Shown in pieces: positions 39,717 through 48,034 of a stretch of 64,000 nucleotides of DNA. The notes beneath the pieces were generated by a model, which made no database searches, was not told the origin of the DNA, and worked only from the letters and a program-made list of their open reading frames with translations. This DNA is from a virus. The position numbers and the translations under genes are program-made. The stretch spans positions 1-64,000 of the IMG/VR virus record IMGVR_UViG_3300028044_000003; one strand, 5' to 3'. Numbering within the stretch: the stretch's first letter is position 1; each line of letters opens with the position of its first letter.

Positions 39717-40688
39717 ATTATAACAATAACTCCTCGTCAGGTATATTCTTTTACAAAAATTCATCGTAACAGGCTTATTAGAGTTTATAATAATTGTTAT
39801 ATTTCTTTTGATAGATCTTCACTTAATTTATTAGATCGATTAGAACGAGTTATTATCAATATCTATGAAGGAAGGGATGTATTTAGCAGAAGGCTTGTGC
39901 CGGTAAGTAGTAAACATTACCAAAACGGTATAAACGACAGTCACGTTATCGATAATCTTTTAGGTTATAAAGTTTCAAAAACACTTTCTCGCTTTAACTT
40001 TTCTATTGACGATTATTATCATTTAGTCAATGTAATCAAACGTATGAAGAATAAAAACGATTTTAGAAGTGTAATAAATACTTTAGCAAAAATTCCTATA
40101 ATTCCTGAGTATATTGATTTTAAACATGTTCTTTTTACTACTATGGGATTTACTAATTATGCAGCGCATATTTATACGTTTTCTGATTGGTTACGTGAGA
40201 TTTATCATCTTAAACTACCGTTTAATATTAAAATTAGATCCTGGAAAAGAATCGAGGAGGAACATCGTAGAAACTCGAGTCTAATAGGTCTTAAAGGTAT
40301 TCCGAAAGAATTAAAACCTGACACTTGTTTTTTAAAGTTATTTGAAAGTTTTAATCTATATCCGGTAGAAATAATTGATACTAAAGAGCGTATTATTGAA
40401 GAATCGTGTATTAATGACCACTGTGTTGGTAGAAATAATTATTACGCTAGGAATATAATTGACGGAAACATAGGTATTTATTCTGTTTTATGTGCTGATC
40501 AAAGGTTTACTCTTACTGTAAATAGATATTTTCAAATCCAATAATTTAAAGGATTCAGAAATTGCGAAGCACCTGTCGGTTTAAAAAGTGTTCTAGAAAA
40601 TTATTTAGAAACCAAGATAAGTCATTTAAAAGTTAAACATCAAATTGTAACTAATGAAACAGAGAATTTCGATAACGTTAGATTCTGA
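39717..40688 (+). pseudogene. PcfJ-like gene, lost start and in-frame TAA
   Basis: From about 39717 the frame encodes IITITPRQVYSFTKIHRNRL, then continues as a PcfJ-like protein with EESCINDHCVGRNNYYAR and GIYSVLCADQRFTLTV. No ATG opens it; the first usual start is a GTG at 39897. A TAA at 40542-40544 interrupts the typical C-terminus, since QIQ*FKGFRNCEAPVGLKSV continues in the same frame to TGA at 40686. A single C-to-T change (CAA to TAA) would explain it. Decay, readthrough or an assembly error are possible; TAA is a normal stop elsewhere here. Confidence 0.6.
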
Positions 40689-41106
40689 AGCAATTGAGAA
40701 AAAATTGATGGAATGTTTAAAGAAAGGTTTTGATAATCCTAAAATAGCTTTTTCATTTATAACTGAACTTTTAGAAAATACTAGAACTGAAGAAACATTT
40801 ATTAAAATGTTAAGCGGATTTGATATTATTTGCAAATATAAACCAGGAGATAAGGTTTTACTACCTTATTCTTCTGGTCCTAGTTGGAGATATAAATCTA
40901 ATCAAGAAGAACTATTGTTTAAAAATTGTTTTAGAGCTGTGGTTAATAGTGTGTCTATGAGTAAAAACACGGTTAATATTCAATTTAGTTATTTTAATGA
41001 TAAAGGTGAACTTTATACTGATGAATACGAAGTTGCTGAATACGTTTTATCAAAAGATCATACAGATCTTGAAAATGATATTGATGAGTTTTTAAGTAAA
41101 AGTTAG
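40654..41106 (+). CDS. Hypothetical protein
   Basis: A 150-residue protein. Residues 1-60 are helical (MKQRISITLDSEAIEKKLME), residues 60-120 include a KYKPGDKVLLPYSSGPSWRY segment like a small barrel. It starts inside the degraded tail of the PcfJ-like gene. No family recognised. Confidence 0.68.
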   Translation: MKQRISITLDSEAIEKKLMECLKKGFDNPKIAFSFITELLENTRTEETFIKMLSGFDIICKYKPGDKVLLPYSSGPSWRYKSNQEELLFKNCFRAVVNSVSMSKNTVNIQFSYFNDKGELYTDEYEVAEYVLSKDHTDLENDIDEFLSKS

Positions 41107-41189
41107 CGTTATAGTACAACAGAAATTAGTATATTTAGTACAATTTGTTAGATAACAAGTAAGTTTGTATTAAATGTTTTTGTGTATAA

Positions 41190-41516
41190 ATGTTGTATTC
41201 ATTACCTAACGGTAGAACGATAGAAATATCTCTTGAAGAGTATCTTAGTTTAACAGATCAAGATATACAGGATATCATCGCATCAAATTCAGGATACAAC
41301 GTAGCGTCACCTTTCTTTAATTCCTCTATTTCTCAGAAATCACGTTTAAAAACAGACACTGAAATTGATAAATCTATCGATTATTCAGAAGAACTTGAAG
41401 ATGGCTGCGTATCCCAGGGTATAAATCAAATAATAAATACCTTAGACATATTATCTTCTGATCCGCAAGAAATGCCGGAAATACTAATAGAACCTCCTCA
41501 TCAAGAGGAAGAATAA
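41190..41516 (+). CDS. Conserved small acidic phage protein
   Basis: A 108-residue acidic protein starting MLYSLPNGRTIEISLEEYLS, a start common among small proteins of Bacteroidota phages. The rest is disordered. It ends in a Glu-rich tail. Function unknown. Confidence 0.72.
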   Translation: MLYSLPNGRTIEISLEEYLSLTDQDIQDIIASNSGYNVASPFFNSSISQKSRLKTDTEIDKSIDYSEELEDGCVSQGINQIINTLDILSSDPQEMPEILIEPPHQEEE

Positions 41517-41553
41517 AATCGTTTCATTTTTTTAATCACAAAAATCAATTCAA

Positions 41554-42030
41554 ATGGCTGTAAAAGTGTCATCTGATGCAGCGGGTAATGTAATTACTCC
41601 TACATCTAATCCTGAGTATGGTTACATCAGAGTAACCGAAACCCGTAATCTTATTGATGAAAGAGGTTTTTTAAGACCTCAAAAATTAAGTGCCTTGGTA
41701 CTAGGTCTAAAAGACGATCTTAAAAACCTGGGATGGACTGCCGGTAAAGAACTTTCCGGTAAAATCATTATCAAAGAATCTCTCATGCCGTTCAACAAAA
41801 AAGAACCTGAGAATGATTACAAAGTTGCCGGTAACACAAACGTTGTATGTTGTGTCGGTGATCAGCCTATTTATCGTAAAACCTTCTATGTTCAAAATAC
41901 AAACATGGAAGATGTATTAATCGCTCACACTAATAAAGAGCAAATAGTAGCTGCTTACGAAGAGAGTATAACTCTTCTTTCTCAAAACAATCCAGAGTTT
42001 TCTGATAACTTGGATTTAGACGAAATTTAA
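41554..42030 (+). CDS. Conserved hypothetical protein, beta-rich
   Basis: A 158-residue protein (GYIRVTETRNLIDERGFLRP, ELSGKIIIKESLMPFNKK) with an acidic end SDNLDLDEI. The fold looks like a small OB-like barrel and the acidic tail resembles SSB-type proteins, but this is a guess. Followed by a terminator. Confidence 0.68.
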   Translation: MAVKVSSDAAGNVITPTSNPEYGYIRVTETRNLIDERGFLRPQKLSALVLGLKDDLKNLGWTAGKELSGKIIIKESLMPFNKKEPENDYKVAGNTNVVCCVGDQPIYRKTFYVQNTNMEDVLIAHTNKEQIVAAYEESITLLSQNNPEFSDNLDLDEI

Positions 42031-42048
42031 TATAATACCTGCAGATAC

Positions 42049-42074
42049 GGTGGAGAGTAATATCTCCACCTTTT
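42049..42074 (+). terminator. Terminator hairpin
   Basis: GGTGGAGA/TCTCCACC, 8 bp perfect with loop GTAATA, then TTTTATTCACC leading into the next gene. Confidence 0.78.
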
Positions 42075-42098
42075 ATTCACCACAAATCTTAATCAAAA

Positions 42099-42590
42099 AT
42101 GAAAACAATTGCTAATAATATTAGTGATTTGAAAAAAGTCATAGATAACTATCAGACTTTTAATCACCCTTACAAAACAGAAGTACCTTTTGAATCTTAT
42201 CATTTATCTAAAATTCAGGAAAAGTATTACAAGGAAGCTTTATATGGTATAAATTCTTACCCAGAAAAGGTTTTGAGTAACATGTCAGATTTCGAAAAGA
42301 AAAGAATTTCGAATATCTATCATAAAGCTCAGTTTATTTTAAATCTTTGGAAACAAGAAATCCTTATAGAAAAAACAAACAAAATATTTTCTATATTCAA
42401 ATCTAGCCCATTAGCTGAAAAAATTATGAATCAGGATAAAGCTAACCGAAATTTTATTTGTATGCTTTCTTTCAAAGAATTAGGTATCAAGAAACAAGAT
42501 ATAATCAACAAGTTAATATCAGAGAGAATTTTACCTAGTAATTTTTTAATCCTAAAAGAAAACGTAAAAATATGCACGTTGAATGTATAG
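42099..42590 (+). CDS. Hypothetical helical protein
   Basis: A 163-residue helical protein (MKTIANNISDLKKVIDNYQT). No family recognised. It has a TTCACCACAAATC leader and overlaps the next gene by 19 bases. Confidence 0.67.
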   Translation: MKTIANNISDLKKVIDNYQTFNHPYKTEVPFESYHLSKIQEKYYKEALYGINSYPEKVLSNMSDFEKKRISNIYHKAQFILNLWKQEILIEKTNKIFSIFKSSPLAEKIMNQDKANRNFICMLSFKELGIKKQDIINKLISERILPSNFLILKENVKICTLNV

Positions 42591-42793
42591 TTAATAATTT
42601 AGGAACTAGTTTAATATTAGTTCCTCAAACTCCTCTTGAAGAAGAAATTGTTAAAAATCTTTTAAAACAGGAAAACAATATCATTGAGATAAGAGGGCCC
42701 GTTAGTGTTCTTAATCACAGTGTAAAAAACGGTGTTTATATCGGTAAACAATTATCTCCTGAAAAATATGATGAAAAGTCTGAAGGAGTGTGA
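42572..42793 (+). CDS. Small conserved phage protein
   Basis: A 73-residue protein (MHVECIVNNLGTSLILVPQT) of a small type often seen near replication genes in such phages. Function unknown. Overlaps both neighbours. Confidence 0.66.
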   Translation: MHVECIVNNLGTSLILVPQTPLEEEIVKNLLKQENNIIEIRGPVSVLNHSVKNGVYIGKQLSPEKYDEKSEGV

Positions 42794-43181
42794 CGGTTGT
42801 AACAAATCAAAAATAATTTGGAAGAATTACGGGGGTAAGAAGTGGTGTAAGCATTGCTGGAGTTGCCATTCTAGTAACGTAAAGCAGAAACCAACTGTGA
42901 AAACTGCTTCTATACGCCCCCGGTCTTCTAAAAAAGAAAAACTAGATAATATTTATTCTCAACAACGAAAACTTTTTCTTACTTACAAACCTATGTGTGA
43001 AGCTCATATACCCGGGATCTGTACCCAGGTATCAACAGACGTTCACCATAAAAAAGGAAGACTCGGAGGTAATTATCTTGATACTACAAGTTGGTTATCA
43101 GTTTGTAGAACTTGTCATAATTATATCGAAACGAATCCTCTGTTTGCTAAAGAAGAAGGGTTTTCACAAAATCGTAAATAA
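42771..43181 (+). CDS. HNH-like nuclease (NinG-like)
   Basis: I start at ATG 42771 (MKSLKECDGC); longer starts overlap further. The 136-residue protein has an N-terminal zinc ribbon (CDGCNKSK, CKHCWSCH) and an HNH-like core: CEAHIPGICTQVSTDVHHKK, then CRTCHNYIETNP. The DVHHKKGR motif supplies the His pair. Proteins of this kind occur in recombination gene sets of Bacteroidota phages. Likely a structure-selective or nicking nuclease. Confidence 0.8.
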   Translation: MKSLKECDGCNKSKIIWKNYGGKKWCKHCWSCHSSNVKQKPTVKTASIRPRSSKKEKLDNIYSQQRKLFLTYKPMCEAHIPGICTQVSTDVHHKKGRLGGNYLDTTSWLSVCRTCHNYIETNPLFAKEEGFSQNRK

Positions 43182-43402
43182 TGGCTAAAAAATTAATGAC
43201 AGTTAATCTAGCTTGTGGTAAAAGTTACCAAGCTAATGAAGAAAAGTTTAAAAAAGTTACTCCTGGTGAAATTCCGGGTTTTGATTTTGGTGGTTTTATT
43301 TATAAAACAAATGATGAAGAACATCATATTTTTAAACCTTTAATTACTAGTATTAGCTATCGCGAAATTTGTAGCGAAAAATATGCTAGAAAGAAAAAGT
43401 AA
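43181..43402 (+). CDS. Small hypothetical protein
   Basis: A 73-residue basic protein (MAKKLMTVNLACGKSYQANE). Its ATG overlaps the previous TAA (TAATG). No family recognised. Confidence 0.66.
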   Translation: MAKKLMTVNLACGKSYQANEEKFKKVTPGEIPGFDFGGFIYKTNDEEHHIFKPLITSISYREICSEKYARKKK

Positions 43403-43404
43403 TT

Positions 43405-43638
43405 ATGTTTTCTAAAAAAAATCAATGTCTTAGTGTTAAACAACGAATCTTTATTGAAGAACATATTGTTAAAAAACTAAGAATATCAAAATTACTCAAA
43501 GATCTGAAAATAACTAGGGTTCAGTTTAAACGAGCCCGTTTTGGTTTATCTATAACCAATAAACTTTATTTTAAAATCGATCAATATTTAATTGAAAAAG
43601 AAAAACAAATTAATGACGAAACGGATGAAATCGTTTAG
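43405..43638 (+). CDS. Small basic protein, possible DNA-binding
   Basis: A 77-residue basic helical protein (LSVKQRIFIEEHIVKKLRIS, ITRVQFKRARFGLSI). The helix-turn-helix-like spacing suggests DNA binding, without proof. Confidence 0.62.
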   Translation: MFSKKNQCLSVKQRIFIEEHIVKKLRISKLLKDLKITRVQFKRARFGLSITNKLYFKIDQYLIEKEKQINDETDEIV

Positions 43639-43639
43639 T

Positions 43640-43831
43640 TATTATTCTAAACCCTGATAGAAACCTATGTGATGAATATAGGAACGGATGTAGCTGTATG
43701 AGATATGCTATTATAAACCGTTGGGAGTTCTCAGCAAGTAACTAATTTAGTTATGTGACCCTAGTTAATGACAGATGAAAATCGTTTCCTTCGGGGATAG
43801 TTAACGGGTGCTAATATTTAAACAATTTAAT
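43640..43831 (+). ncRNA. Structured leader, copy L2
   Basis: Stems CCTAT/ATAGG (43664-43682), AACGG/CCGTT (43683-43722) enclosing TAGC/GCTA, TAACTA/TAGTTA (43739-43753) and a TTCC-TTCG-GGGA hairpin with a stable UUCG tetraloop (43786-43797). The 3' end GGGTGCTAATATTTAAAC matches copy L1 and the ATG follows 9 bases later. No frame crosses it. Confidence 0.6.
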
Positions 43832-44203
43832 ATGATAGAAAAAGAATTTGTGCCACATCAAGAAAGTCTTGAACTCGAAGAAATTGGTTTTAATGAACCT
43901 TGTTTTGGATATTGGAAATCTAAAAACTGGCTAATCCAAGAAAAAACAAGAACTGATGGATATACACATGCTGACCAAGAATGTTTAGCACCAACATACT
44001 CACAAGCATTTAGATTTTTTAGAGAGAAGCATAACATATCAAGTTGGATATACAATAGTGATATGATTAATTTCTTCTACACCATATTACAAGGTGGAAG
44101 AATTGTTAAAGCAAATAATTCTTATGAATCCTACGAAGAAGCAGAACTTGAATGTCTTAAAAAATTAATTGAAATTGTAAAAGATGGTAACAAGAGTAGA
44201 TAG
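43832..44203 (+). CDS. Conserved phage/prophage protein (CFGYW..CLAPTYxQAFRFFREK)
   Basis: I start at ATG 43832 (MIEKEFVPHQESLELEEIGF). The 123-residue protein has the pattern GFNEPCFGYW, CLAPTYSQAFRFFREKHNIS and YESYEEAELECLKKLIEIV, common in Bacteroidota phages and prophages. Its function is unknown. Its end overlaps the start of the radical SAM gene. Confidence 0.8.
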   Translation: MIEKEFVPHQESLELEEIGFNEPCFGYWKSKNWLIQEKTRTDGYTHADQECLAPTYSQAFRFFREKHNISSWIYNSDMINFFYTILQGGRIVKANNSYESYEEAELECLKKLIEIVKDGNKSR

Positions 44204-44627
44204 AAAGTCTATGGTTATAAGACCGTCAGGAAGAAGTACTGATTTTCTTACTCCCACAATAATTATGGGGTGTGGTTATCAGTGCTCTTACTGTTATTGT
44301 AAAAGATATAAAACAGAAGGTGTAGATATTGCTACTAATTTAGGAGATATACTTACTACAGTAGATCATCACGCTTGGTTTGCCGATGTAGAAAAACCTA
44401 ATCAAACTCATCCGAAATTTATAACTTACGATATAGGTTGTAATTCTGATATGGCTTTACACGCTAAACACTATGACTGGAAATACTTGTTTGATTTCTT
44501 CAAGAACCATCCTCGGGCTATGGGTTCATTTGCTACTAAATATGTGAATGAGAAACTGCTTGAATATAATCCGGATGGTAAGATTAGAATCAGATTTAGT
44601 CTGATGCCTCAATCTTATTGTGATTAT

Positions 44628-45230
44628 TTAGAACCTAAAACTAGTTCTATAGAAGAAAGAATAAAAGCTATCGATAGGTTTATAGAAGCTGGTTATGATG
44701 TACACATAAATTTTTCTCCTGTTTGTTTGAGCAAATGTTGGATTAATTACTTGTGAAAAATATGTTTCTGTAGTTCCAGTGATACTTCTAATATCAGTTA
44801 AACCTTGTTTTTCTAATTCTTCTATATGTTCAATTAATGATTCACCTAACTTTGTTTTATTTTCAATATTATCTTCATTTTCAATTCTTTCTTTAATGGA
44901 TTCAATAATTTTTTTCTCTTCGTTAATGTTTAATATATCATACTTTTTAGAATACTCACTTTGAGTTGAAATTATTCCTGTCGATAAGTATTGAATATCA
45001 TTTAAATTTATTGAGTCATTACTGCTTATTCTTTGTTTCCACCTTTCCAATGTTAAATGAATTTCACTTACTCTTCTTAAAATTTTTATTGTGTCAAAAT
45101 GTCCATTAAATTCTTGTAATATTTGACTAATTGCAAATCCTATAAATAATTTAGATAACAATTCTAAAATCATATTACTGTCACCAAAAAAATGTATTAA
45201 AATTGAAGATAAAATTGGTATCCAAACCAA
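44628..45230 (-). CDS. Membrane-anchored helical protein carried by the insertion
   Basis: A frame on the minus strand starting at a TTG at 45230 (VWIPILSSILIHFFG) after an in-frame TAG, so the N-terminus is uncertain. It has hydrophobic segments in the first 40 residues, then a charged helical body (NEEKKIIESIKERIENEDNI). After about NPTFAQT the frame crosses the insertion boundary into antisense of the lyase gene, so the last 30 residues are chimeric. No family recognised. Confidence 0.5.
   Translation of the reverse strand: MVWIPILSSILIHFFGDSNMILELLSKLFIGFAISQILQEFNGHFDTIKILRRVSEIHLTLERWKQRISSNDSINLNDIQYLSTGIISTQSEYSKKYDILNINEEKKIIESIKERIENEDNIENKTKLGESLIEHIEELEKQGLTDIRSITGTTETYFSQVINPTFAQTNRRKIYVYIITSFYKPIDSFYSFFYRTSFRF
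44710..44723 (+). repeat. Left direct repeat of the insertion
   Basis: ATTTTTCTCCTGTT, identical to 45533-45546. It encodes the NFSPV junction of the radical SAM gene. Confidence 0.8.
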
Positions 45231-45349
45231 TGGTTTAGCTAAAATCTAAGGATAATATTTGTACTGTTTACAAACCCTTTCTTTAATTTCTTCTAATCGT
45301 CTCACAATCTTTTTTATTTTATTCGTTAATTTCTGTTGTCCTTTAAACT

Positions 45350-45489
45350 GACCGCCAACGGTTCTTGTGTATGTGTCAGGTGGGGATTAGAAAGCACAAA
45401 ACTTTCAACACTCACCAAAGTTTATTAACATCCACAACCGTTCAATTTACCACCAAACCCCCACTTGCACATACACAATGTTGGCGGTT
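45350..45489. repeat. Long imperfect palindrome within the insertion
   Basis: The left arm (45350-45385) contains ACCGCCAAC, TGTGTATGTG and AGGTGGGG. The right arm (45458-45489) is its imperfect inverse with CCCCCACTTG, CACATACACA and GTTGGCGGT. About 72 bases lie between. It could fold like a recombination site, though the strict attC core GTTRRRY is not met. Confidence 0.65.
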
Positions 45490-45532
45490 CGGTTTTTATT
45501 TCTTCTTTTTATTCTGTCTTTCATTTTCTCTC

Positions 45533-45546
45533 ATTTTTCTCCTGTT
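45533..45546 (+). repeat. Right direct repeat of the insertion
   Basis: ATTTTTCTCCTGTT, identical to 44710-44723. The lyase frame resumes here. Confidence 0.8.
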
Positions 45547-45870
45547 ATCGTAACATACGGTTGGATTAAAAAATATGAAGAACTTTTTAACCAAGTTTCT
45601 GATATAGTAGGAAATAAAGATAAGATCAAAGCTGAAGTAATCTTCTTGACTCACAATGAAGGTAAACATGAATATAATCTTAGACATTCTTTACCGGGAG
45701 AACATCTTTTATGGAGACCGGAACTCCAGGAAGATAAAATATCACAGTACGGTGGTAAAAATATAAGGTATAAACACGACCTAAAAGCTCAGTATATCAA
45801 AGAGTGGACTGAATTACATGATAAGATTATACCCTGGAATACTATAAGATATATTTTTTAAAAAACTATT

Positions 45871-46191
45871 ATGAGCGAACATCTTGAGAAATTTTTTAAA
45901 GAATTAGGTTTTGAAGGAGTGAAATATATTCAAGGAAAAGGTTATTGTGGTGTACAAAAATACGCTTTCACTTACGGTCTTGTTTATAATATTGATTTTA
46001 CCGGTTATCAAGGTCGATACTGTTACCCTAATAAATTTAATGCTTTGGCGGCCTTACAAATATGGGACGGTCAGGGAGATCCTCCTGGTTTATGGATTAA
46101 ACACAAAAGAGACGGAATTGATAAAACTAATCCTTTACTAAAAGATGAATATGAAATCGAAAATAATTCAAGGAACGTTACTAGAAGATAA
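45871..46191 (+). CDS. Hypothetical protein
   Basis: A 106-residue protein (MSEHLEKFFKELGFEGVKYI, YCGVQKYAFTYGLVYNIDFT). No family recognised. It begins nine bases after the lyase stop and overlaps the next gene. Confidence 0.67.
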   Translation: MSEHLEKFFKELGFEGVKYIQGKGYCGVQKYAFTYGLVYNIDFTGYQGRYCYPNKFNALAALQIWDGQGDPPGLWIKHKRDGIDKTNPLLKDEYEIENNSRNVTRR

Positions 46192-46456
46192 TGATTCCTG
46201 GGTAATAGAGTGCGGAGCTGAAAAAGCCGGAAATAATACATGGTTTAATAAACTACCGTTACATCCGGATGATTTTACTTTTACTCTAAGTCACGGTAAA
46301 CAAGTTAAATTTTTAATAGTAAATGAACCCGCTCTTGAAGAGTGTGGTAAAGGCGAGACTAATTATAATATTCAGTACGCAAAGATCATTGATAATGCTC
46401 ATCTTGTACAAGGTGAAGGAGAAGAATCTATTGAAGAACTCAATTCTAAATTATGA
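46145..46456 (+). CDS. Hypothetical beta-rich protein
   Basis: A 103-residue protein (MKSKIIQGTLLEDNDSWVIE from an internal ATG at 46151 is an equally good start). Beta-rich with an acidic end. It overlaps the ligase gene by 4 bases, so it is in the same operon. Confidence 0.65.
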   Translation: MNMKSKIIQGTLLEDNDSWVIECGAEKAGNNTWFNKLPLHPDDFTFTLSHGKQVKFLIVNEPALEECGKGETNYNIQYAKIIDNAHLVQGEGEESIEELNSKL

Positions 46457-47505
46457 AAGAAGAAAGTATAAATCTGTTTTATCGCGAAGGAAGTAGCGAT
46501 AAAGTTTACAACGCTTATTTAAAAGAAGATGGCTCTGGTTACAGAGTTACTTTTGCTTATGGTAGACGAGGTACCAGTCTAACTTCAGGTGCTAAAACAA
46601 CTCTTCCTGTAGCTTATGATAAAGCTAAAGCTATATACGATAAGTTGGTTTCTGAAAAAAAAGGTAAAGGTTATGTAGAAGATTCTTCTGGTAAACCTAT
46701 TATCCAACATGTAGATAAAACTGATTCGGGTCATAGACCACAGTTATTAAATCCGATCGATGAGTCTGAGTTAATAAAATATCTTGAAGACGATAATTTT
46801 ATAGCCCAGGAAAAATACGATGGTCGAAGAAAAATACTTGATGTAAATTTTGACGGTAGAGTCGATGCTATTAATCGCAAAGGATTAGTTGTTGGTATTT
46901 CTGATATAATTACACAAGCTTGTTCTAAAATTGGTACTGATGTTATTTTAGACGGTGAAGAAATTGGTGATATTGTACATATTTTTGACACATTGTCTTT
47001 ACCTAAAAAATATACTGATCGATATATATTTTTAAAGAATCTTGAAAATAGATTAGATAAAAATGTATTGAAGATTGTACCAACAGCTTTTACTACGGAT
47101 GAAAAGTATAAACTATACCAAAAACTTGTACAAGACAACGCTGAAGGTATTGTATTTAAAAAAGCATCCTCGATGTATTCTCCAGGTAGACCAAATTCTT
47201 ATGGCGATCAGTTAAAATTCAAGTTTTACAGTACAGCTTCGTGTGTAGTTATAGGTAAACACGATAGTAAAAGTTCTATAGAAGTAGGTGTATTTTCTAA
47301 CGGTATTACAGTACCTGTAGGTAATGTTACGGTATACCCTAATCAAACAATGCCAGAAATTGGTTCTGTAGTTGAAGTAAGATATCTATATTACTTTACT
47401 AAAGGTTCATTATTTCAACCAGTACTACTTGGAGTTCGCGATGATATCGATCAACACGAATGTATTCTTACTAAACTTAAAATAAAACAAATAATCGAAG
47501 ATTAA
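46453..47505 (+). CDS. WGR-domain ATP-dependent DNA ligase
   Basis: A 350-residue fusion. Residues 1-75 form a WGR domain (INLFYREGSSDKVYNAYLKE, VTFAYGRRGTSLTSG), a nucleic-acid-binding module. Residues about 95-345 are an ATP-dependent ligase: adenylation motif EKYDGRR with Lys121, VILDGEEIGDI, EGIVFKKASS and LKFKFYSTASCVVIG as later motifs, then an OB part (VEVRYLYYFTKGSLFQPVL). It seals nicks during replication or repair. All nucleotidyl-transfer motifs look intact. Confidence 0.88.
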   Translation: MKEESINLFYREGSSDKVYNAYLKEDGSGYRVTFAYGRRGTSLTSGAKTTLPVAYDKAKAIYDKLVSEKKGKGYVEDSSGKPIIQHVDKTDSGHRPQLLNPIDESELIKYLEDDNFIAQEKYDGRRKILDVNFDGRVDAINRKGLVVGISDIITQACSKIGTDVILDGEEIGDIVHIFDTLSLPKKYTDRYIFLKNLENRLDKNVLKIVPTAFTTDEKYKLYQKLVQDNAEGIVFKKASSMYSPGRPNSYGDQLKFKFYSTASCVVIGKHDSKSSIEVGVFSNGITVPVGNVTVYPNQTMPEIGSVVEVRYLYYFTKGSLFQPVLLGVRDDIDQHECILTKLKIKQIIED

Positions 47506-47506
47506 T

Positions 47507-47764
47507 ATGACTAAGAAAAAAAATAAGGAAAATATATTTCCTTTAAGTACTAAAGTTTATTGTATACATAATAGTTTTTTTACTAGAGAGAGTACTAAAA
47601 ATACGACTATTAAAATAGGTCGTGTTTATAGTTATAAAAGATTTCATAACGACATCTTACCTGTAATTAAAGAGGTTGGTATTAAAAATGAGCTCGATGC
47701 TAAGTCTTATAAGATTACCAACGATTTTAAAGAAGCTTATAATTGGTTGAAAGATAGCTTCTAA
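47507..47764 (+). CDS. Small hypothetical basic protein
   Basis: An 85-residue basic protein (NIFPLSTKVYCIHNSFFTRE). It starts two bases after the ligase stop. No family recognised. Confidence 0.63.
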   Translation: MTKKKNKENIFPLSTKVYCIHNSFFTRESTKNTTIKIGRVYSYKRFHNDILPVIKEVGIKNELDAKSYKITNDFKEAYNWLKDSF

Positions 47765-47792
47765 AAAAAAGACCTGGAAAATTGGTGAGTAT

Positions 47793-48032
47793 ATGGCCGG
47801 TGGAGTACTTACTGTAGAAATTAAAAACAATACTGTAACTATTATTCAAAAGGAATGGGATTATTCAAAAGGTTCTCGTAGAAGTTCTGATCAGAGTTCT
47901 GCTAAAGAATTAGATCGTAAATCTTTTGGAATTAATAATTACAACGCGAGAAACGATATGTATATGTATCTTTCCAGTATGACAACGTCTTATTATTCAG
48001 AAGAAGTTTTGGATTGGATTTTTAAAAAGTAA
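47793..48032 (+). CDS. Small hypothetical protein
   Basis: A 79-residue protein (MAGGVLTVEIKNNTVTIIQK) that is beta-rich at the start and has a basic middle. No family recognised. It ends two bases before the next gene. Confidence 0.63.
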   Translation: MAGGVLTVEIKNNTVTIIQKEWDYSKGSRRSSDQSSAKELDRKSFGINNYNARNDMYMYLSSMTTSYYSEEVLDWIFKK

Positions 48033-48034
48033 CT

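Larger units (their letters stand above)
44724..45546. mobile_element. 823-bp insertion flanked by 14-bp direct repeats
   Basis: It splits the radical SAM gene between two copies of ATTTTTCTCCTGTT. It carries one minus-strand frame and a long imperfect palindrome (45350-45489), but no transposase or integrase. Ends show no convincing terminal inverted repeats. Base composition and the palindrome look like host chromosomal DNA of Bacteroidota. Options are a non-autonomous element, illegitimate recombination, or an assembly chimera at a 14-bp match. Confidence 0.6.
44184..45861 (+). pseudogene. Radical SAM lyase gene (spore photoproduct lyase-like), interrupted
   Basis: The N-terminal part (44184 to about 44723) has the iron-sulphur motif GCGYQCSYCYCKRY (CxxxCxxC) and conserved ITYDIGCNSDM and RFSLMPQSYCDYLEPKTSS. 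It runs to INFSPV. Then an 823-bp insertion breaks the frame. The C-terminal part resumes in frame after the second direct repeat: SPVIVTYGWIKKYEELFNQV to NTIRYIF at 45861. Removing one repeat plus the insertion restores one continuous protein of about 285 residues. Such enzymes repair thymine dimers or related lesions. The gene is probably inactive here unless the insertion is removed. Confidence 0.8.

Noticed and set aside
45350-45489. Integron attC site
   Set aside because: Arms resemble attC in shape, but the GTTRRRY core is not met, the position relative to the carried frame is wrong and no integrase is present. Kept only as a palindrome.
44724-45546. Insertion sequence with transposase
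   Set aside because: No transposase or integrase motif and no convincing terminal inverted repeats inside the 823 bp.
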